From RGIG250 sp964540025 (GTDB lineage Bacteria; Bacillota; Negativicutes; Selenomonadales; Selenomonadaceae): 43,378 nt of DNA. Of this stretch, positions 15,446-24,057 are shown piece after piece. The first letter of the stretch is position 1, and each line of letters opens with the position of its first letter. The stretch is taken from contig CAZIKQ010000012.1 of assembly GCA_964540025.1 (NCBI GenBank), positions 1-43,378 on the forward strand. The letters are read 5' to 3'. The notes under the pieces were generated by a model, which was given only the letters and a program-made list of their open reading frames with translations, was not told the DNA's origin and did not search any database. Position numbers and translations under genes: made by a program.

Positions 15446-17782
15446 ATGGATAAAAAAACTGCGCCCACCATGAAAGACCGAATACTGGATTTTTTGCGGA
15501 ACTCAGCCAGAAGGCCCCTGTCGGCGGAGGATCTGGCGAAGGAGCTTCACCTGAAAGGGCGGGGGGTAACCGAATACTGGAAAGCCATGAAGGAGCTGGA
15601 GGAGACGGCGTATATTATCCGCAACCGCAGCGGGCTCTACGGACTGCCGGACAAAATGAACCTGGTGGTGGGCAGGCTGTCCATGAGCTCAAAGGGCTTT
15701 GGCTTTATAATTCCCGATGAAAAACCGGCCGACGGCAGCGATATTTTCGTGCCGGGAGCAATGCTGGACTCCGCCATGAACGGGGACCGGGTAGTGGCCA
15801 GACTCTCCAGTTCCCCTGTCCCGGGACGGAAGGCAGAGGGGGAAATAATCCGGGTAATTGAGCGGGCCAACAGCAAAATCGTCGGCACCTTTGAGCTGTC
15901 AGAGGGCTTTGCTTTCGTGCGGCCTGATGACAAAAGGATCGGGCAGGATATATTCATCGGGGCGGGAAAATACGGCAACGCCGCCGATGGAATGAAGGTG
16001 GTGGCGGAGATAACCCGCTGGCCGGACGCCCGCAGAAGCGCCGAAGGAAAGATCGTCGAAACATTGGGCTGGGCCGATGCTCCCGGTATCGATATCCTGT
16101 CCATAATGCGCCGCTATGACCTGGTTCAGGAATTTCCGGCGGAGGCTCAGGCCGAGGCCCGGCAGATACCCCAAAATGTTCTGCCGGAAGAATATGGGGA
16201 AGCGGGACGGATCGACCGCCGGGATTTTTCCGCCATTACCATAGACGGCGATGACTCCAAAGATTTTGATGACGCGGTATATGCGGAGCGGCGGCCCCAA
16301 AGGGACGGCGGCGGTTTTTTCCTGGGGGTCTACATCGCCGATGTAAGCCATTACGTCCGGGAGAACAGCCCCCTTGACAAGGAGGCCTATGCCCGGGGCA
16401 CCAGCGTGTATCTGGTTGACCGGGTCATCCCCATGCTGCCTTTTGAGCTGTCAAATGGGATTTGCAGCCTTAATGAAGGGGCGGACAGGCTGGCAATGGC
16501 CTGTGAAATGGAAATCGACGGCCGCGGAACCGTCACTCGTTATAATATTGTCCCGGCGGTTATTCGTTCCCGCCACCGGATGACCTACGGCAATGTCAAT
16601 AAGATTCTGGTGGACAAAGACCAGCAGCTCATCAGGGAATACGAAGACGTTTATGAAATGCTGCAAATTTTGGCCGACCTGCGGGAGGTTCTGAAGAAGA
16701 AACGGAAGCTTCGGGGGGCAATCGAGTTCGAGCTGCCGGAGGTGAAAGTGAAGCTGGACCGGGAAAACCATCCGGTGGAGCTGATAAAGCGCGCCGGTTC
16801 CCTCTCGGAGTCCATCATTGAGGAATGTATGCTGATTGCCAATGAGACCACGGCAAAACATATGGCCGAGCGGCAGCAGCCCTTCCTCTATCGGGTCCAT
16901 GAGCAGCCCAAGCCGGAGAAGATCGAGAAGCTCAATCTGCTGCTGGCCGCCTTTGGCCTCCACATCAACGTGGGGGATGATGACAACGTTTGCCCCGCCG
17001 ACATTGCCAAGGTTCTGGAACGAGTGGAAGGGGAGCCGGAGGAGAAAATCGTCGGCAGCGTGTCCCTCCGCTCCATGCAGCAGGCGAGATACTGCCCCGA
17101 CTGCCTGGGACACTTCGGCCTGGCGGCGGAGTTCTACACCCATTTTACTTCCCCCATCCGCCGCTACCCCGACCTGATGGTTCACCGCCTCCTCATGGAA
17201 CAGTTCCGGGCCCCCAAGGGGAATATTTCGGCCAAGCGGCAAAAACAGCTGCTGCCCCTTTTGAGTGAAGCTGCTACCCACACCTCCGCCCGGGAACGGG
17301 TGGCGGTGGAGGCGGAGCGGGAGACGGTAAAGCTCAAGGAAGTGGAGTATATGGGACAGTTCCTGGGGGAGACCTTTTCCGGCATCGTTTCCGGCGTGAC
17401 TGTCTTTGGGATCTTCGTGGAGCTGGAAAACGGCGTGGAGGGAATGGTCAGGGTTTCCCGGCTGGCGGACGATTACTACGAATACATAGAGGATAAATAT
17501 GCTTTGGTGGGAACCAGGACGGGCCGCGCCTACCGGCTGGGGGACAGCTGCGAGGTGGTGCTTGTGCGGGCCGACCTGGAGGAGAAAATCCTTGATTTCG
17601 AGATGAAGGATAACTCGGTGGCCCTGGCAAGGGGAGCGGGAAATCCCGGGAAAAAGGAACGGTCAGAAAACCCGGCTAAGGCGGAGAAACGGGGCAGAGA
17701 GAGCCTCGGCGCGAAAGCCTCCGGAAGAAAGCCGGGCAAAGCCAAGGGAAAGCCCCGGTCAAAAGGAAAGAAACGACACTAA
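15446..17782 (+). CDS. rnr: Ribonuclease R (3'-5' exoribonuclease)
   Basis: RNase R degrades structured RNA processively and works with tmRNA-SmpB in RNA quality control. The 778-residue protein has an N-terminal helix-turn-helix-like region (about 8-65), cold-shock OB folds (about 70-220), the RNB catalytic domain with DGDDSKDFDDAVYAE near residue 270, an S1 domain (about 640-720) and a long Lys/Arg-rich tail. I chose ATG at 15446, preceded by AGGTGAACAGG. The frame also reaches back to 15386, but that would place the start inside the secG stop and terminator. smpB follows 9 bases after. Confidence 0.95.
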   Translation: MDKKTAPTMKDRILDFLRNSARRPLSAEDLAKELHLKGRGVTEYWKAMKELEETAYIIRNRSGLYGLPDKMNLVVGRLSMSSKGFGFIIPDEKPADGSDIFVPGAMLDSAMNGDRVVARLSSSPVPGRKAEGEIIRVIERANSKIVGTFELSEGFAFVRPDDKRIGQDIFIGAGKYGNAADGMKVVAEITRWPDARRSAEGKIVETLGWADAPGIDILSIMRRYDLVQEFPAEAQAEARQIPQNVLPEEYGEAGRIDRRDFSAITIDGDDSKDFDDAVYAERRPQRDGGGFFLGVYIADVSHYVRENSPLDKEAYARGTSVYLVDRVIPMLPFELSNGICSLNEGADRLAMACEMEIDGRGTVTRYNIVPAVIRSRHRMTYGNVNKILVDKDQQLIREYEDVYEMLQILADLREVLKKKRKLRGAIEFELPEVKVKLDRENHPVELIKRAGSLSESIIEECMLIANETTAKHMAERQQPFLYRVHEQPKPEKIEKLNLLLAAFGLHINVGDDDNVCPADIAKVLERVEGEPEEKIVGSVSLRSMQQARYCPDCLGHFGLAAEFYTHFTSPIRRYPDLMVHRLLMEQFRAPKGNISAKRQKQLLPLLSEAATHTSARERVAVEAERETVKLKEVEYMGQFLGETFSGIVSGVTVFGIFVELENGVEGMVRVSRLADDYYEYIEDKYALVGTRTGRAYRLGDSCEVVLVRADLEEKILDFEMKDNSVALARGAGNPGKKERSENPAKAEKRGRESLGAKASGRKPGKAKGKPRSKGKKRH

Positions 17783-17791
17783 GGAGCTATT

Positions 17792-18265
17792 ATGGGAAAG
17801 AAAAATGCGGGGACGAAAATCGTCTGTGAGAACCGCAAAGCCTTTTACGATTACTTTATAAAGGAAACCTATGAGGCGGGACTGGAGCTTTTCGGCACGG
17901 AGGTGAAATCCCTCCGGGCCGGAAGGGCGAACCTGAAGGATTGCTACGCCTCCTTTAAGGACGGGGAAATCTTTCTGGAAAAATTTCACATCAGCCCTTA
18001 TGAACAGGGAAATATTTTTAACCGGGACCCCCTGCGGAAAAAGAAGCTGCTCCTTCACAAGGGGGAGATAATGAAGCTCTTTGGCCAGACCAGGGAAAAG
18101 GGCCTGACCGTTATTCCCCTGAAGGTTTACTTCAAGCAGGGAAGGGCGAAGGTGGAGATCGCCCTCTGTATCGGCAAGCATAGCTACGACAAGCGGCAAG
18201 CGCTGGCGGAAAAAGCCGCCAGGCGGGATGTGGACAGGGCCCTGAAGGAAAGAAATCAATACTGA
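17792..18265 (+). CDS. smpB: SsrA (tmRNA)-binding protein SmpB
   Basis: SmpB binds tmRNA and brings it to stalled ribosomes for trans-translation. The 157-residue protein has the family segments ENRKAFYDYFI, YEAGLELFGTEVKSLRAGRANL, a KFHISPYEQGN stretch and the RKKKLLLHKGEI helix, and ends in the basic tail KAARRDVDRALKERNQY. An AAGGAG ribosome site precedes the ATG. It is coupled with rnr. The tmRNA gene itself was not found in the window. Confidence 0.97.
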   Translation: MGKKNAGTKIVCENRKAFYDYFIKETYEAGLELFGTEVKSLRAGRANLKDCYASFKDGEIFLEKFHISPYEQGNIFNRDPLRKKKLLLHKGEIMKLFGQTREKGLTVIPLKVYFKQGRAKVEIALCIGKHSYDKRQALAEKAARRDVDRALKERNQY

Positions 18266-18268
18266 AAC

Positions 18269-18318
18269 AAAATAAGAGGCGCAGAAAGGGAGAAATTCTT
18301 TTCTGCGCCTCTTATTTT
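18269..18318. terminator. Bidirectional terminator between smpB and the MATE gene
   Basis: A perfect 19-base inverted repeat (18269-18287 with 18300-18318) encloses a 12-base loop. The A/T-rich outer ends allow function on both strands. The genes on either side converge. Confidence 0.92.
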
Positions 18319-18338
18319 GGAGAATTTAGTATGTAATA

Positions 18339-19739
18339 CTAGGAATGAGCCGGCAGTGGATGGGCGGCGCCCACGGGGGAGGGAGCCGCCTCCGGGGCAG
18401 CCTTCGCCCGGAAGACCTGACGCCAGCGGATGGCCAGCATGACAAACATCAGGACTAAGCTGACGCTGTAGGAGGTGTAAACGACCCGCATATCCCACCA
18501 GTAACTAAAGAGCGCCTGACACCACAGCACTCGGAAGAGGGCATAGCAGATAAGGGTGCAGAGCATGGGCCAAGTGGCGTTGCCCAGTCCCTTCAGCGCC
18601 CCCAGGTAAACCTGATTTACCGAGTAGAGAACGTAGGAAGGCAGCACCCAGAGGACAGCGGCGACGCCGTGGCGGAGGGTTTCCTGGTCGGAGGTGAAGC
18701 CCGCCAGCAGGGGCTCGGCAAAATAAGTGAGCAGGAGGCTCAGCGGGGCCGTGAAAAGAACGGCGGTAATCAGGCTGAAGCGGACGGCGTCCCTGACCCG
18801 GTCAAGCCGCCGGGCGCCGTAATTCTGCCCGATAAAGCCGGTGAGGGCGATACCGTAGGCGAAGGTGGGGTAATAAATGAAGCCCTCCAGCTTGGCAAAA
18901 AGCACCATGCCCGCTGCGGCGGCGGCGCCGAAAGCATTTATGCTCAGCTGGATTATGAGAGAGGAAATGCTCATGAAAAGCGCCTGCATACCGGCGGGCA
19001 TGGAAAGGCGGACGATTTCCTCCAGGTCAGTCGGGGAGAGCCACAGCCGCCGGCGGGTCAGGGCATAGTCGGGATGAAGCCGGGTCAGCTTGCGGAGAAT
19101 AAAGCAGCCGAGGGTAAGCTGGGACAAAACGGTGGCAAGGGCGGCTCCCGCCATCCCCCAGTCCAGACCAGTGACGAAGAGCAGATCCAGCGCCAGATTT
19201 ACCATGGTGGAGGCGGTGAGGAGATAAAGGGCGGTACGGGTGTTCCCCAAAGCCCGGAGAATGCCGTTGCCGATGTTGAAAAGCAGCTGGGGCATCAGGC
19301 CGAGAAAGCCGATGGATAAATAAAGGGTTGCCTCCTTCAATATATCGGGAGGACAATTCAGCCAGCGGAGCAGCCGCTCTGCCTCGAGGCAGCCACCCAG
19401 CGTCAGCAGGAGCCCGGCCAGCAGACCAAGGGACACCACGGTGCCGATGGCGCTGCGAACCTTGCCGTAGCGGCTGGCTCCGAAATGGTGGGAGATTATT
19501 ATGGAAACGCCGCTGGAGAAGCCGATGAAGAAGTTGATAATGACGGAGAGAATGAGCCCGCCGATACCTGCGGCAGCCAGACCGCCGTTTCCTACCCAGC
19601 GCCCGATGACGAAGCAGTCGGTGATGTTGTACAGCATTTGGAGCAGCTGGCAGAGTAGCACCGGCAGAGTGAAGGCAAAGAGGGTTTTTCCGATGGGACC
19701 GGTCTCCATGTGAACCTCTTTAGCTGAACTATTAAACAT
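18339..19739 (-). CDS. MATE-family multidrug/toxin efflux transporter
   Basis: This 466-residue membrane protein has the MATE architecture of about 12 helices in two homologous halves, with the N-terminal GPIGKTLFAFTLPVLLCQLLQMLYNITD segment typical of the family. MATE proteins export cationic drugs or metabolites using Na+ or H+ gradients. Two starts are possible: ATG at 19739 (weak ribosome site, normal-length start) and ATG at 19709 (AGAGG 5 bases upstream, only three residues before the conserved Gly). I keep the longer one with some doubt. It is divergent from a TetR-type regulator 183 bases away, which suggests local repression. Confidence 0.88.
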   Translation of the reverse strand: MFNSSAKEVHMETGPIGKTLFAFTLPVLLCQLLQMLYNITDCFVIGRWVGNGGLAAAGIGGLILSVIINFFIGFSSGVSIIISHHFGASRYGKVRSAIGTVVSLGLLAGLLLTLGGCLEAERLLRWLNCPPDILKEATLYLSIGFLGLMPQLLFNIGNGILRALGNTRTALYLLTASTMVNLALDLLFVTGLDWGMAGAALATVLSQLTLGCFILRKLTRLHPDYALTRRRLWLSPTDLEEIVRLSMPAGMQALFMSISSLIIQLSINAFGAAAAAGMVLFAKLEGFIYYPTFAYGIALTGFIGQNYGARRLDRVRDAVRFSLITAVLFTAPLSLLLTYFAEPLLAGFTSDQETLRHGVAAVLWVLPSYVLYSVNQVYLGALKGLGNATWPMLCTLICYALFRVLWCQALFSYWWDMRVVYTSYSVSLVLMFVMLAIRWRQVFRAKAAPEAAPSPVGAAHPLPAHS

Positions 19740-19777
19740 ATATCCATCCCCGAAATTTTATTTTTTATTTTGCTGAA

Positions 19778-19796
19778 CAGATTGTCCCGAAATCTG
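19778..19796. promoter_or_regulatory. Candidate TetR operator (inverted repeat)
   Basis: CAGATT and AATCTG form a perfect 6-7-6 palindrome between the divergent MATE and TetR genes. Position and symmetry fit a repressor site, but the sequence is short and no experimental match is known to me. Confidence 0.35.
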
Positions 19797-19922
19797 ATAT
19801 ACTAATAATAATCGGGAAGGAATAAGAAGGGTAGAGTCAGTTTATTCCGGCCGTAAGATATTGAACTGATATTAGAAATTGTACATTATCATAAATAAAT
19901 GGTATTTAAGGGACGGGGCGCA

Positions 19923-20498
19923 ATGGACAGAAGACAGAAAAAAACAAGACAGGCAATTTTCAACGCGTTGGAGGATCTGCTTCAGGTCAAGGCCTATGAC
20001 CGGATCACTATCCAGGATATTATCCAGCGGGCGGACGTGGGCCGCAGCACCTTTTATTCCCACTTCGAGACGAAGGACGAGCTGCTCCGCGCCATTTGCA
20101 GCGAGCTGCTTTCTCACGTTCTCCACGCGGCCAACGACTGCTCCCACACTCACGGTCTTCCCTCCGGTCAGGAGCGGCCGCTGTCCGTCTTTTGCCACAG
20201 CCTGAAGCACCTTCAGGAAAACGACCACAATATCCTGCGGCTTTTGGCCTGCGAGTCAAACGCGATCTTTCTCGGCTACTTCAGCCGGATGGTGGAGGAA
20301 ATCGTCCGGTTCCAGCTTCCCTTGGAAAAGCTGGCGGCCCGGCGGGGCGTGCCGGAGGAGTTTCTGCTGCAGCATATCGCCAACAGCTATATCTCCATGG
20401 TGAAATGGTGGCTGAAGAATTGCCCTGAGCTGCCGCCCCAGGAGCTGGCGGAGTACTTTCACCGGGTCATCGGACCGTTGACTGTAAATGAGGATTAG
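19923..20498 (+). CDS. TetR/AcrR-family transcriptional regulator
   Basis: The 191-residue protein has a TetR helix-turn-helix at about 5-50 (KTRQAIFNALEDLL, ITIQDIIQRADVGRSTFYSHF). The C-terminal ligand and dimer domain shows the pattern of TetR_C_7-like proteins. I chose ATG at 19923 with a GGGACGGGG stretch just upstream; the alternative at 19899 has no ribosome site. It probably represses the divergent MATE exporter, and possibly itself, on binding a drug-like ligand. Confidence 0.85.
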   Translation: MDRRQKKTRQAIFNALEDLLQVKAYDRITIQDIIQRADVGRSTFYSHFETKDELLRAICSELLSHVLHAANDCSHTHGLPSGQERPLSVFCHSLKHLQENDHNILRLLACESNAIFLGYFSRMVEEIVRFQLPLEKLAARRGVPEEFLLQHIANSYISMVKWWLKNCPELPPQELAEYFHRVIGPLTVNED

Positions 20499-20513
20499 AG
20501 CTGCCAAAAATAA

Positions 20514-20549
20514 CAGGAGCGGTTGATTCACGGGAATCAACCGCTCCTG
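20514..20549. terminator. Terminator between tetR and bioB
   Basis: A perfect 16-base inverted repeat (20514-20529 with 20534-20549) has a 4-base loop. The T-run (TTATTTTT) follows it on the minus strand, so it mainly serves bioB; the stem could also stop tetR transcripts. Confidence 0.8.
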
Positions 20550-20575
20550 CCAATATATGATGTTTTTGGGAAGAA

Positions 20576-21550
20576 CTATTTATTTGTGAGCCCCAGCTCC
20601 GCCAGCATGGCAAAATCCCCGGCGATGGTGGTGCCGCTGGTGGTCAGCATGTCGCCGGTGATGGCGGCGGAGGCCCCGGCGGTGAAAGCCGTCCGGCCCC
20701 GGTCCGGGAGAAGCTTGCGGCCTCCCGCCAGGCGGATATCCGCCTCCGGATTGATGTAGCGGAAGAGGGCGATGGTCCGCATGGCGTCGTCAGGGGAAAT
20801 CGACGGCATATCCTCCAGGGGAGACCCGGGGATGGCCTGCAAAAAATTCAGGGGGATGGAGGCGATTTCCATCTCCGACAGGGTGATTGCCATGTCCAGG
20901 CGGTCCGCCCAGCTTTCCCCGAGGCCGATGATGCCACCGGAGCAGACGGTCAGTCCGGCCTTTTTGGCGTAGCCGATGGCGCGGACCTTGTCGTCAAAGG
21001 TGTGGGTGGTACAGATGTTGGGAAAATTGGCGCGGCTGGTTTCGATATTGTTGTGGTAATTGGAAACCCCGGCCTCCTTCAGCTGATAGAACTGCTCCTG
21101 ACTGAGAAGTCCCATGGAGGCGCAGAGCTTTATATCGAGAGTGTCCTTCATTTCCCGGTACACCGCCAGCGCCTTGTCAAAGTCCGGCCCGGTAAGGGCC
21201 CGGCCGGCGGTAACAATGGCGAACCGGTTGACCCCCGCCGCCTGATTGTGCCTGGCGGCAGCGATAATCTCCTCCCTCGGCAGGAAGGGATAGGTTTCAC
21301 AGCTGGTGTGGTTGTGAGCCGACTGGGCGCAGTATTTGCAGTTTTCCGGACACTTTCCGCTCTTGCCGTTGATGATGGTGCAAAGGTCGACGCGGCTGCC
21401 CCGGAAATGCTTCTGGATTCGTCCGGCTCCCTCCTCCAATTCGGAAAGGTCCGCTTCCAGAAAGATGGACAGGTCGTCGCCTCGCTTTACCCGGTAGCCC
21501 TCGTTTATGATTTTGTCCGCCAGCCGGGCGGGAGTAATTTTCTCGGACAC
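20576..21550 (-). CDS. bioB: Biotin synthase (radical SAM)
   Basis: BioB inserts sulfur into dethiobiotin, the last step of biotin synthesis. The 324-residue protein has the radical-SAM motif CPENCKYC (Cys67, Cys71, Cys74), and other family segments (NGKSGKCPENCKYCAQSAHN and NHNIETSR-like YHNNIETSRANF). The start is GTG at 21550 with GAGGT about 8 bases upstream. No other bio gene is adjacent, so it is a lone bioB, controlled by the strong promoter and BirA-type sites upstream. Confidence 0.96.
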   Translation of the reverse strand: MSEKITPARLADKIINEGYRVKRGDDLSIFLEADLSELEEGAGRIQKHFRGSRVDLCTIINGKSGKCPENCKYCAQSAHNHTSCETYPFLPREEIIAAARHNQAAGVNRFAIVTAGRALTGPDFDKALAVYREMKDTLDIKLCASMGLLSQEQFYQLKEAGVSNYHNNIETSRANFPNICTTHTFDDKVRAIGYAKKAGLTVCSGGIIGLGESWADRLDMAITLSEMEIASIPLNFLQAIPGSPLEDMPSISPDDAMRTIALFRYINPEADIRLAGGRKLLPDRGRTAFTAGASAAITGDMLTTSGTTIAGDFAMLAELGLTNK

Positions 21551-21622
21551 TTTTTGTTACCTCGCTTGTAAATGATAGGCTGCTTTTTCTCGTATACAGC
21601 GGATTTAGAGGCAGCGTTTTAT

Positions 21623-21685
21623 TTGTCAACTACATTATATTGGCAGGTTGACATTATGTCAACCGAAATTTGAAATTGGTTGACG
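21623..21685. promoter_or_regulatory. Nested BirA-type biotin operators
   Basis: Four half-sites of the form TGTCAAC/GTTGACA are seen. TTGTCAACT (21623-21631) pairs with GGTTGACAT (21646-21654) at a 14-base gap. TGTCAACC (21657-21664) pairs with GGTTGACG (21678-21685) at a 13-base gap. The inner two form an exact palindrome GGTTGACA-TTA-TGTCAACC (21646-21664). The BirA consensus in Firmicutes has half-sites like this with a 14-15 base spacer. The bioB promoter lies within the array. Confidence 0.7.
21634..21662 (-). promoter_or_regulatory. Consensus promoter of bioB
   Basis: On the minus strand, TTGACA (21657-21662) and TATAAT (21634-21639) are exactly 17 bases apart, a perfect sigma-70 match. 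The -35 box is part of an operator half-site, so bound BirA would block the promoter. Confidence 0.85.
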
Positions 21686-21803
21686 AAAATAAGGCTGACC
21701 GGTGAAACAGGCATGAAGCCAGTCCGTTCGTACTATTTAAGCTGATTACCAGCTTATGATAAAAATAATTTTTAATAATTAGTCAAAAAATCAAAATTTT
21801 TAC

Positions 21804-21832
21804 TTGATTTTTTCATTCAACGGGATTATTAT
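21804..21832 (+). promoter_or_regulatory. Promoter of groESL
   Basis: TTGATT (21804-21809) and TATTAT (21827-21832) are 17 bases apart, directly before CIRCE, so the transcription start would fall close to the repressor site. Confidence 0.65.
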
Positions 21833-21843
21833 ATGAACTGTGC

Positions 21844-21870
21844 TTAGCACTCAGCCAGTATGAGTGCTAA
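21844..21870 (+). promoter_or_regulatory. CIRCE operator (HrcA binding site)
   Basis: TTAGCACTC and GAGTGCTAA are separated by 9 bases, an exact match to the CIRCE consensus. It is the target of the heat-shock repressor HrcA and lies 59 bases before groES. Confidence 0.97.
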
Positions 21871-21929
21871 CAGAGCAGATAGCAAACTTCTACATTTAAT
21901 GAAGGAATTTTTTTAGGAGGCAGATTGCA

Positions 21930-22214
21930 ATGATCAAACCGTTGGGTGAACGCATCGTAGTGGAAGTTAAGGAAAAAGCGGCAAAGACCGAAAGCGGCCT
22001 TTTCCTGCCGGAAACCGCCAAGGAGAAGCCCCAGGAGGGCGTCGTTCTGGCGGTAGGCGGCGGTAAGGTACTGGAGAGCGGCGCCGTTGCTCCCATGGAT
22101 GTGAAGGTGGGCGACAAGGTTCTCTTCGCCAAGTACAGCGGAAACGAAGTAAAAATTGATGACAAGAACCTGCTCATCATCCGTCAGTCTGATGTTCTCG
22201 GGATTCTTGACTAA
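21930..22214 (+). CDS. groES: Co-chaperonin GroES
   Basis: GroES is the lid of the GroEL folding chamber. The 94-residue protein has the typical start IKPLGERIVVEVKE, the mobile-loop region KTESGLFLPETAKEK and the end VLGILD-like (DVLGILD). An AGGAGG ribosome site precedes the ATG. groEL follows 28 bases later, and both are under the CIRCE-controlled promoter. Confidence 0.98.
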   Translation: MIKPLGERIVVEVKEKAAKTESGLFLPETAKEKPQEGVVLAVGGGKVLESGAVAPMDVKVGDKVLFAKYSGNEVKIDDKNLLIIRQSDVLGILD

Positions 22215-22242
22215 TATCGCACAATCAGGAGGAAAATAGAAA

Positions 22243-23862
22243 ATGGCAAAACAGATTTTATTTAATGAAGAAGCCCGCCGGGCTCTGGGCCGCGGCGTGG
22301 ACGCTCTGGCTAACGCGGTGAAGATCACCCTCGGGCCCAAGGGCCGCAATGTGGTTCTGGAAAAGAAGTTTGGCGCTCCCACCATCACCAACGACGGCGT
22401 TACCATCGCCCGTGACATCGAGCTGGAGGATCCCTTTGAAAATATGGGGGCTCAGCTGGTAAAGGAGGTTGCCACCAAGACTAACGATATCGCCGGTGAC
22501 GGCACCACCACCGCTACACTCCTGGCGCAGGCAATGATCCGCGAAGGTATGCGTAATGTTGCCGCCGGGGCAAATCCCATGGTCGTCAAGAAGGGTATCG
22601 AGCTGGCCGTGAAGGCTCTCGTGACCGAAATCGGCAAGAAGGCCGTCAAGGTCGAGGGCAGCGAAGCCATTGCCCAGGTTGCCAGCATTTCCTCCAGCGA
22701 TGAGGAAATCGGCAAGCTGATCGCTGACGCTATGGGCAAGGTTGGCAACGACGGGGTTATCACCGTTGAGGAGTCCAAGTCCATGGAGACGAATCTGAAG
22801 GTCGTTGAAGGTATGCAGTTCGACCGGGGCTACATCTCCCCCTACATGGTTACCGATGCGGAGAAGATGGAAGCGGTTGCTAAGGATCCCTACATCCTCA
22901 TCACTGACCGGAAGATCAACACCGTCAGCGAGATCCTGCCGGTTCTGGAGCAGATCATGCGTCAGGGCTCAGAGCTGGTCATTATCGCTGAGGATATCGA
23001 GGGCGAGGCTCTCTCCACCCTCATCATCAACAAGCTCCGCGGCACCCTGAAGGTTCTCGCCGTCAAGGCTCCGGGCTTTGGCGACCGCCGCAAGGCCATG
23101 CTTCAGGATATCGCCATCCTCACCAAGGCAAACCTCATCAGCGAGGAGCTGGGCCGCAAGCTGGACAGCGTGACCCTTGAGGATCTCGGCCACTGCGGTC
23201 AGGTTGTTTCCACCAAGGACAATACCACTATCGTGGACGGCGTCGGCGATAAGAAGGACATCGAAGCCCGCAAGGAGCAGATCAAGCGCCAGGTGGCCGA
23301 GACCAGCTCTGACTTCGACCGGGAGAAGCTCAAGGAACGCCTGGGCCGCCTTTCCTCCGGCGTTGCCGTCATCGAGATCGGCGCCGCTACCGAAGTGGAA
23401 ATGCGGGACAAGAAGCTCCGCATCGAGGATGCCCTCAACGCTACCCGGGCTGCCGTTGAGGAAGGCATCGTGGCCGGCGGCGGCAAGACCTTCATCGACA
23501 TTCTCCCGGCTCTTGACGCCATCGAGGCCGAGGGCGACGTGAAGGTGGGCGTTCAGATGGTAAAGAGAGCCATTGAAGAGCCGGTTCGCCAGATCGCTGA
23601 AAATGCCGGTGAGGAAGGCTCCGTCATCGTTGAGAAGGTAAAGACCTCCGGCAAGGGCTTCAATGCTCTCACCGGCGAGTATGTGGATATGATCGCCGCC
23701 GGTATCGTTGACCCCGCAAAGGTTACTCGTTCCGCTCTCCAGAATGCCGCCAGCATCGCCGCTATGGTTCTCACCACCGAGACTCTGGTAGCCGATAAGC
23801 CTGCTCCGGCAGCGCCGGTTCCGCCCGCGGGCATGGGCGGCGGAATGCCCCCGATGATGTAA
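22243..23862 (+). CDS. groEL: Chaperonin GroEL
   Basis: GroEL is the double-ring ATP-dependent folding chaperone. The 539-residue protein is full length, with the nucleotide-binding segments LGPKGRNVVL and GDGTTTATLLAQ, the apical domain in the middle and a C-terminal GMGGGMPPMM tail. The AGGAGG ribosome site is normal. A rho-independent terminator follows 22 bases after the stop. Codon use is strongly biased to GC-ending codons, as for a highly expressed gene. Confidence 0.99.
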   Translation: MAKQILFNEEARRALGRGVDALANAVKITLGPKGRNVVLEKKFGAPTITNDGVTIARDIELEDPFENMGAQLVKEVATKTNDIAGDGTTTATLLAQAMIREGMRNVAAGANPMVVKKGIELAVKALVTEIGKKAVKVEGSEAIAQVASISSSDEEIGKLIADAMGKVGNDGVITVEESKSMETNLKVVEGMQFDRGYISPYMVTDAEKMEAVAKDPYILITDRKINTVSEILPVLEQIMRQGSELVIIAEDIEGEALSTLIINKLRGTLKVLAVKAPGFGDRRKAMLQDIAILTKANLISEELGRKLDSVTLEDLGHCGQVVSTKDNTTIVDGVGDKKDIEARKEQIKRQVAETSSDFDREKLKERLGRLSSGVAVIEIGAATEVEMRDKKLRIEDALNATRAAVEEGIVAGGGKTFIDILPALDAIEAEGDVKVGVQMVKRAIEEPVRQIAENAGEEGSVIVEKVKTSGKGFNALTGEYVDMIAAGIVDPAKVTRSALQNAASIAAMVLTTETLVADKPAPAAPVPPAGMGGGMPPMM

Positions 23863-23884
23863 TCGGATTTCCATAGGAAAGCTG

Positions 23885-23917
23885 TCAGCCGGCAGAGTGT
23901 TCTGCCGGCTGATTTTT
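23885..23917 (+). terminator. Terminator of groESL
   Basis: A perfect 12-base stem (TCAGCCGGCAGA with TCTGCCGGCTGA) has a 4-base loop and is followed by TTTTT. Confidence 0.93.
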
Positions 23918-23959
23918 CTGTCCGGAGGCCGGTGGATATTATTGAAAAATATTTTCAGA

Positions 23960-23988
23960 TTGACACCGGGAAGAAAAATCTATAGAAT
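23960..23988 (+). promoter_or_regulatory. Promoter of rny
   Basis: TTGACA (23960-23965) and TAGAAT (23983-23988) are 17 bases apart. The start codon lies about 65 bases downstream of the predicted start of transcription. Confidence 0.75.
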
Positions 23989-24057
23989 AGAGAAACATGG
24001 GATTTTTTGATAAGAATCGCATAACCATACTAAATTTTATACGCACAGGGGGTGAAT

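Larger units (their letters stand above)
21551..21929. other. Divergent regulatory region between bioB and groES
   Basis: These 379 bases hold the bioB promoter with its operators (21623-21685) and the groESL promoter with CIRCE (21804-21870). The stretch 21686-21803 is A/T-rich and shows no further recognised signal. Confidence 0.7.

Noticed and set aside
17783..18338. Search for the tmRNA gene next to smpB
   Set aside because: Only the bidirectional terminator lies there; no tRNA-like ends or tag-coding sequence are seen.
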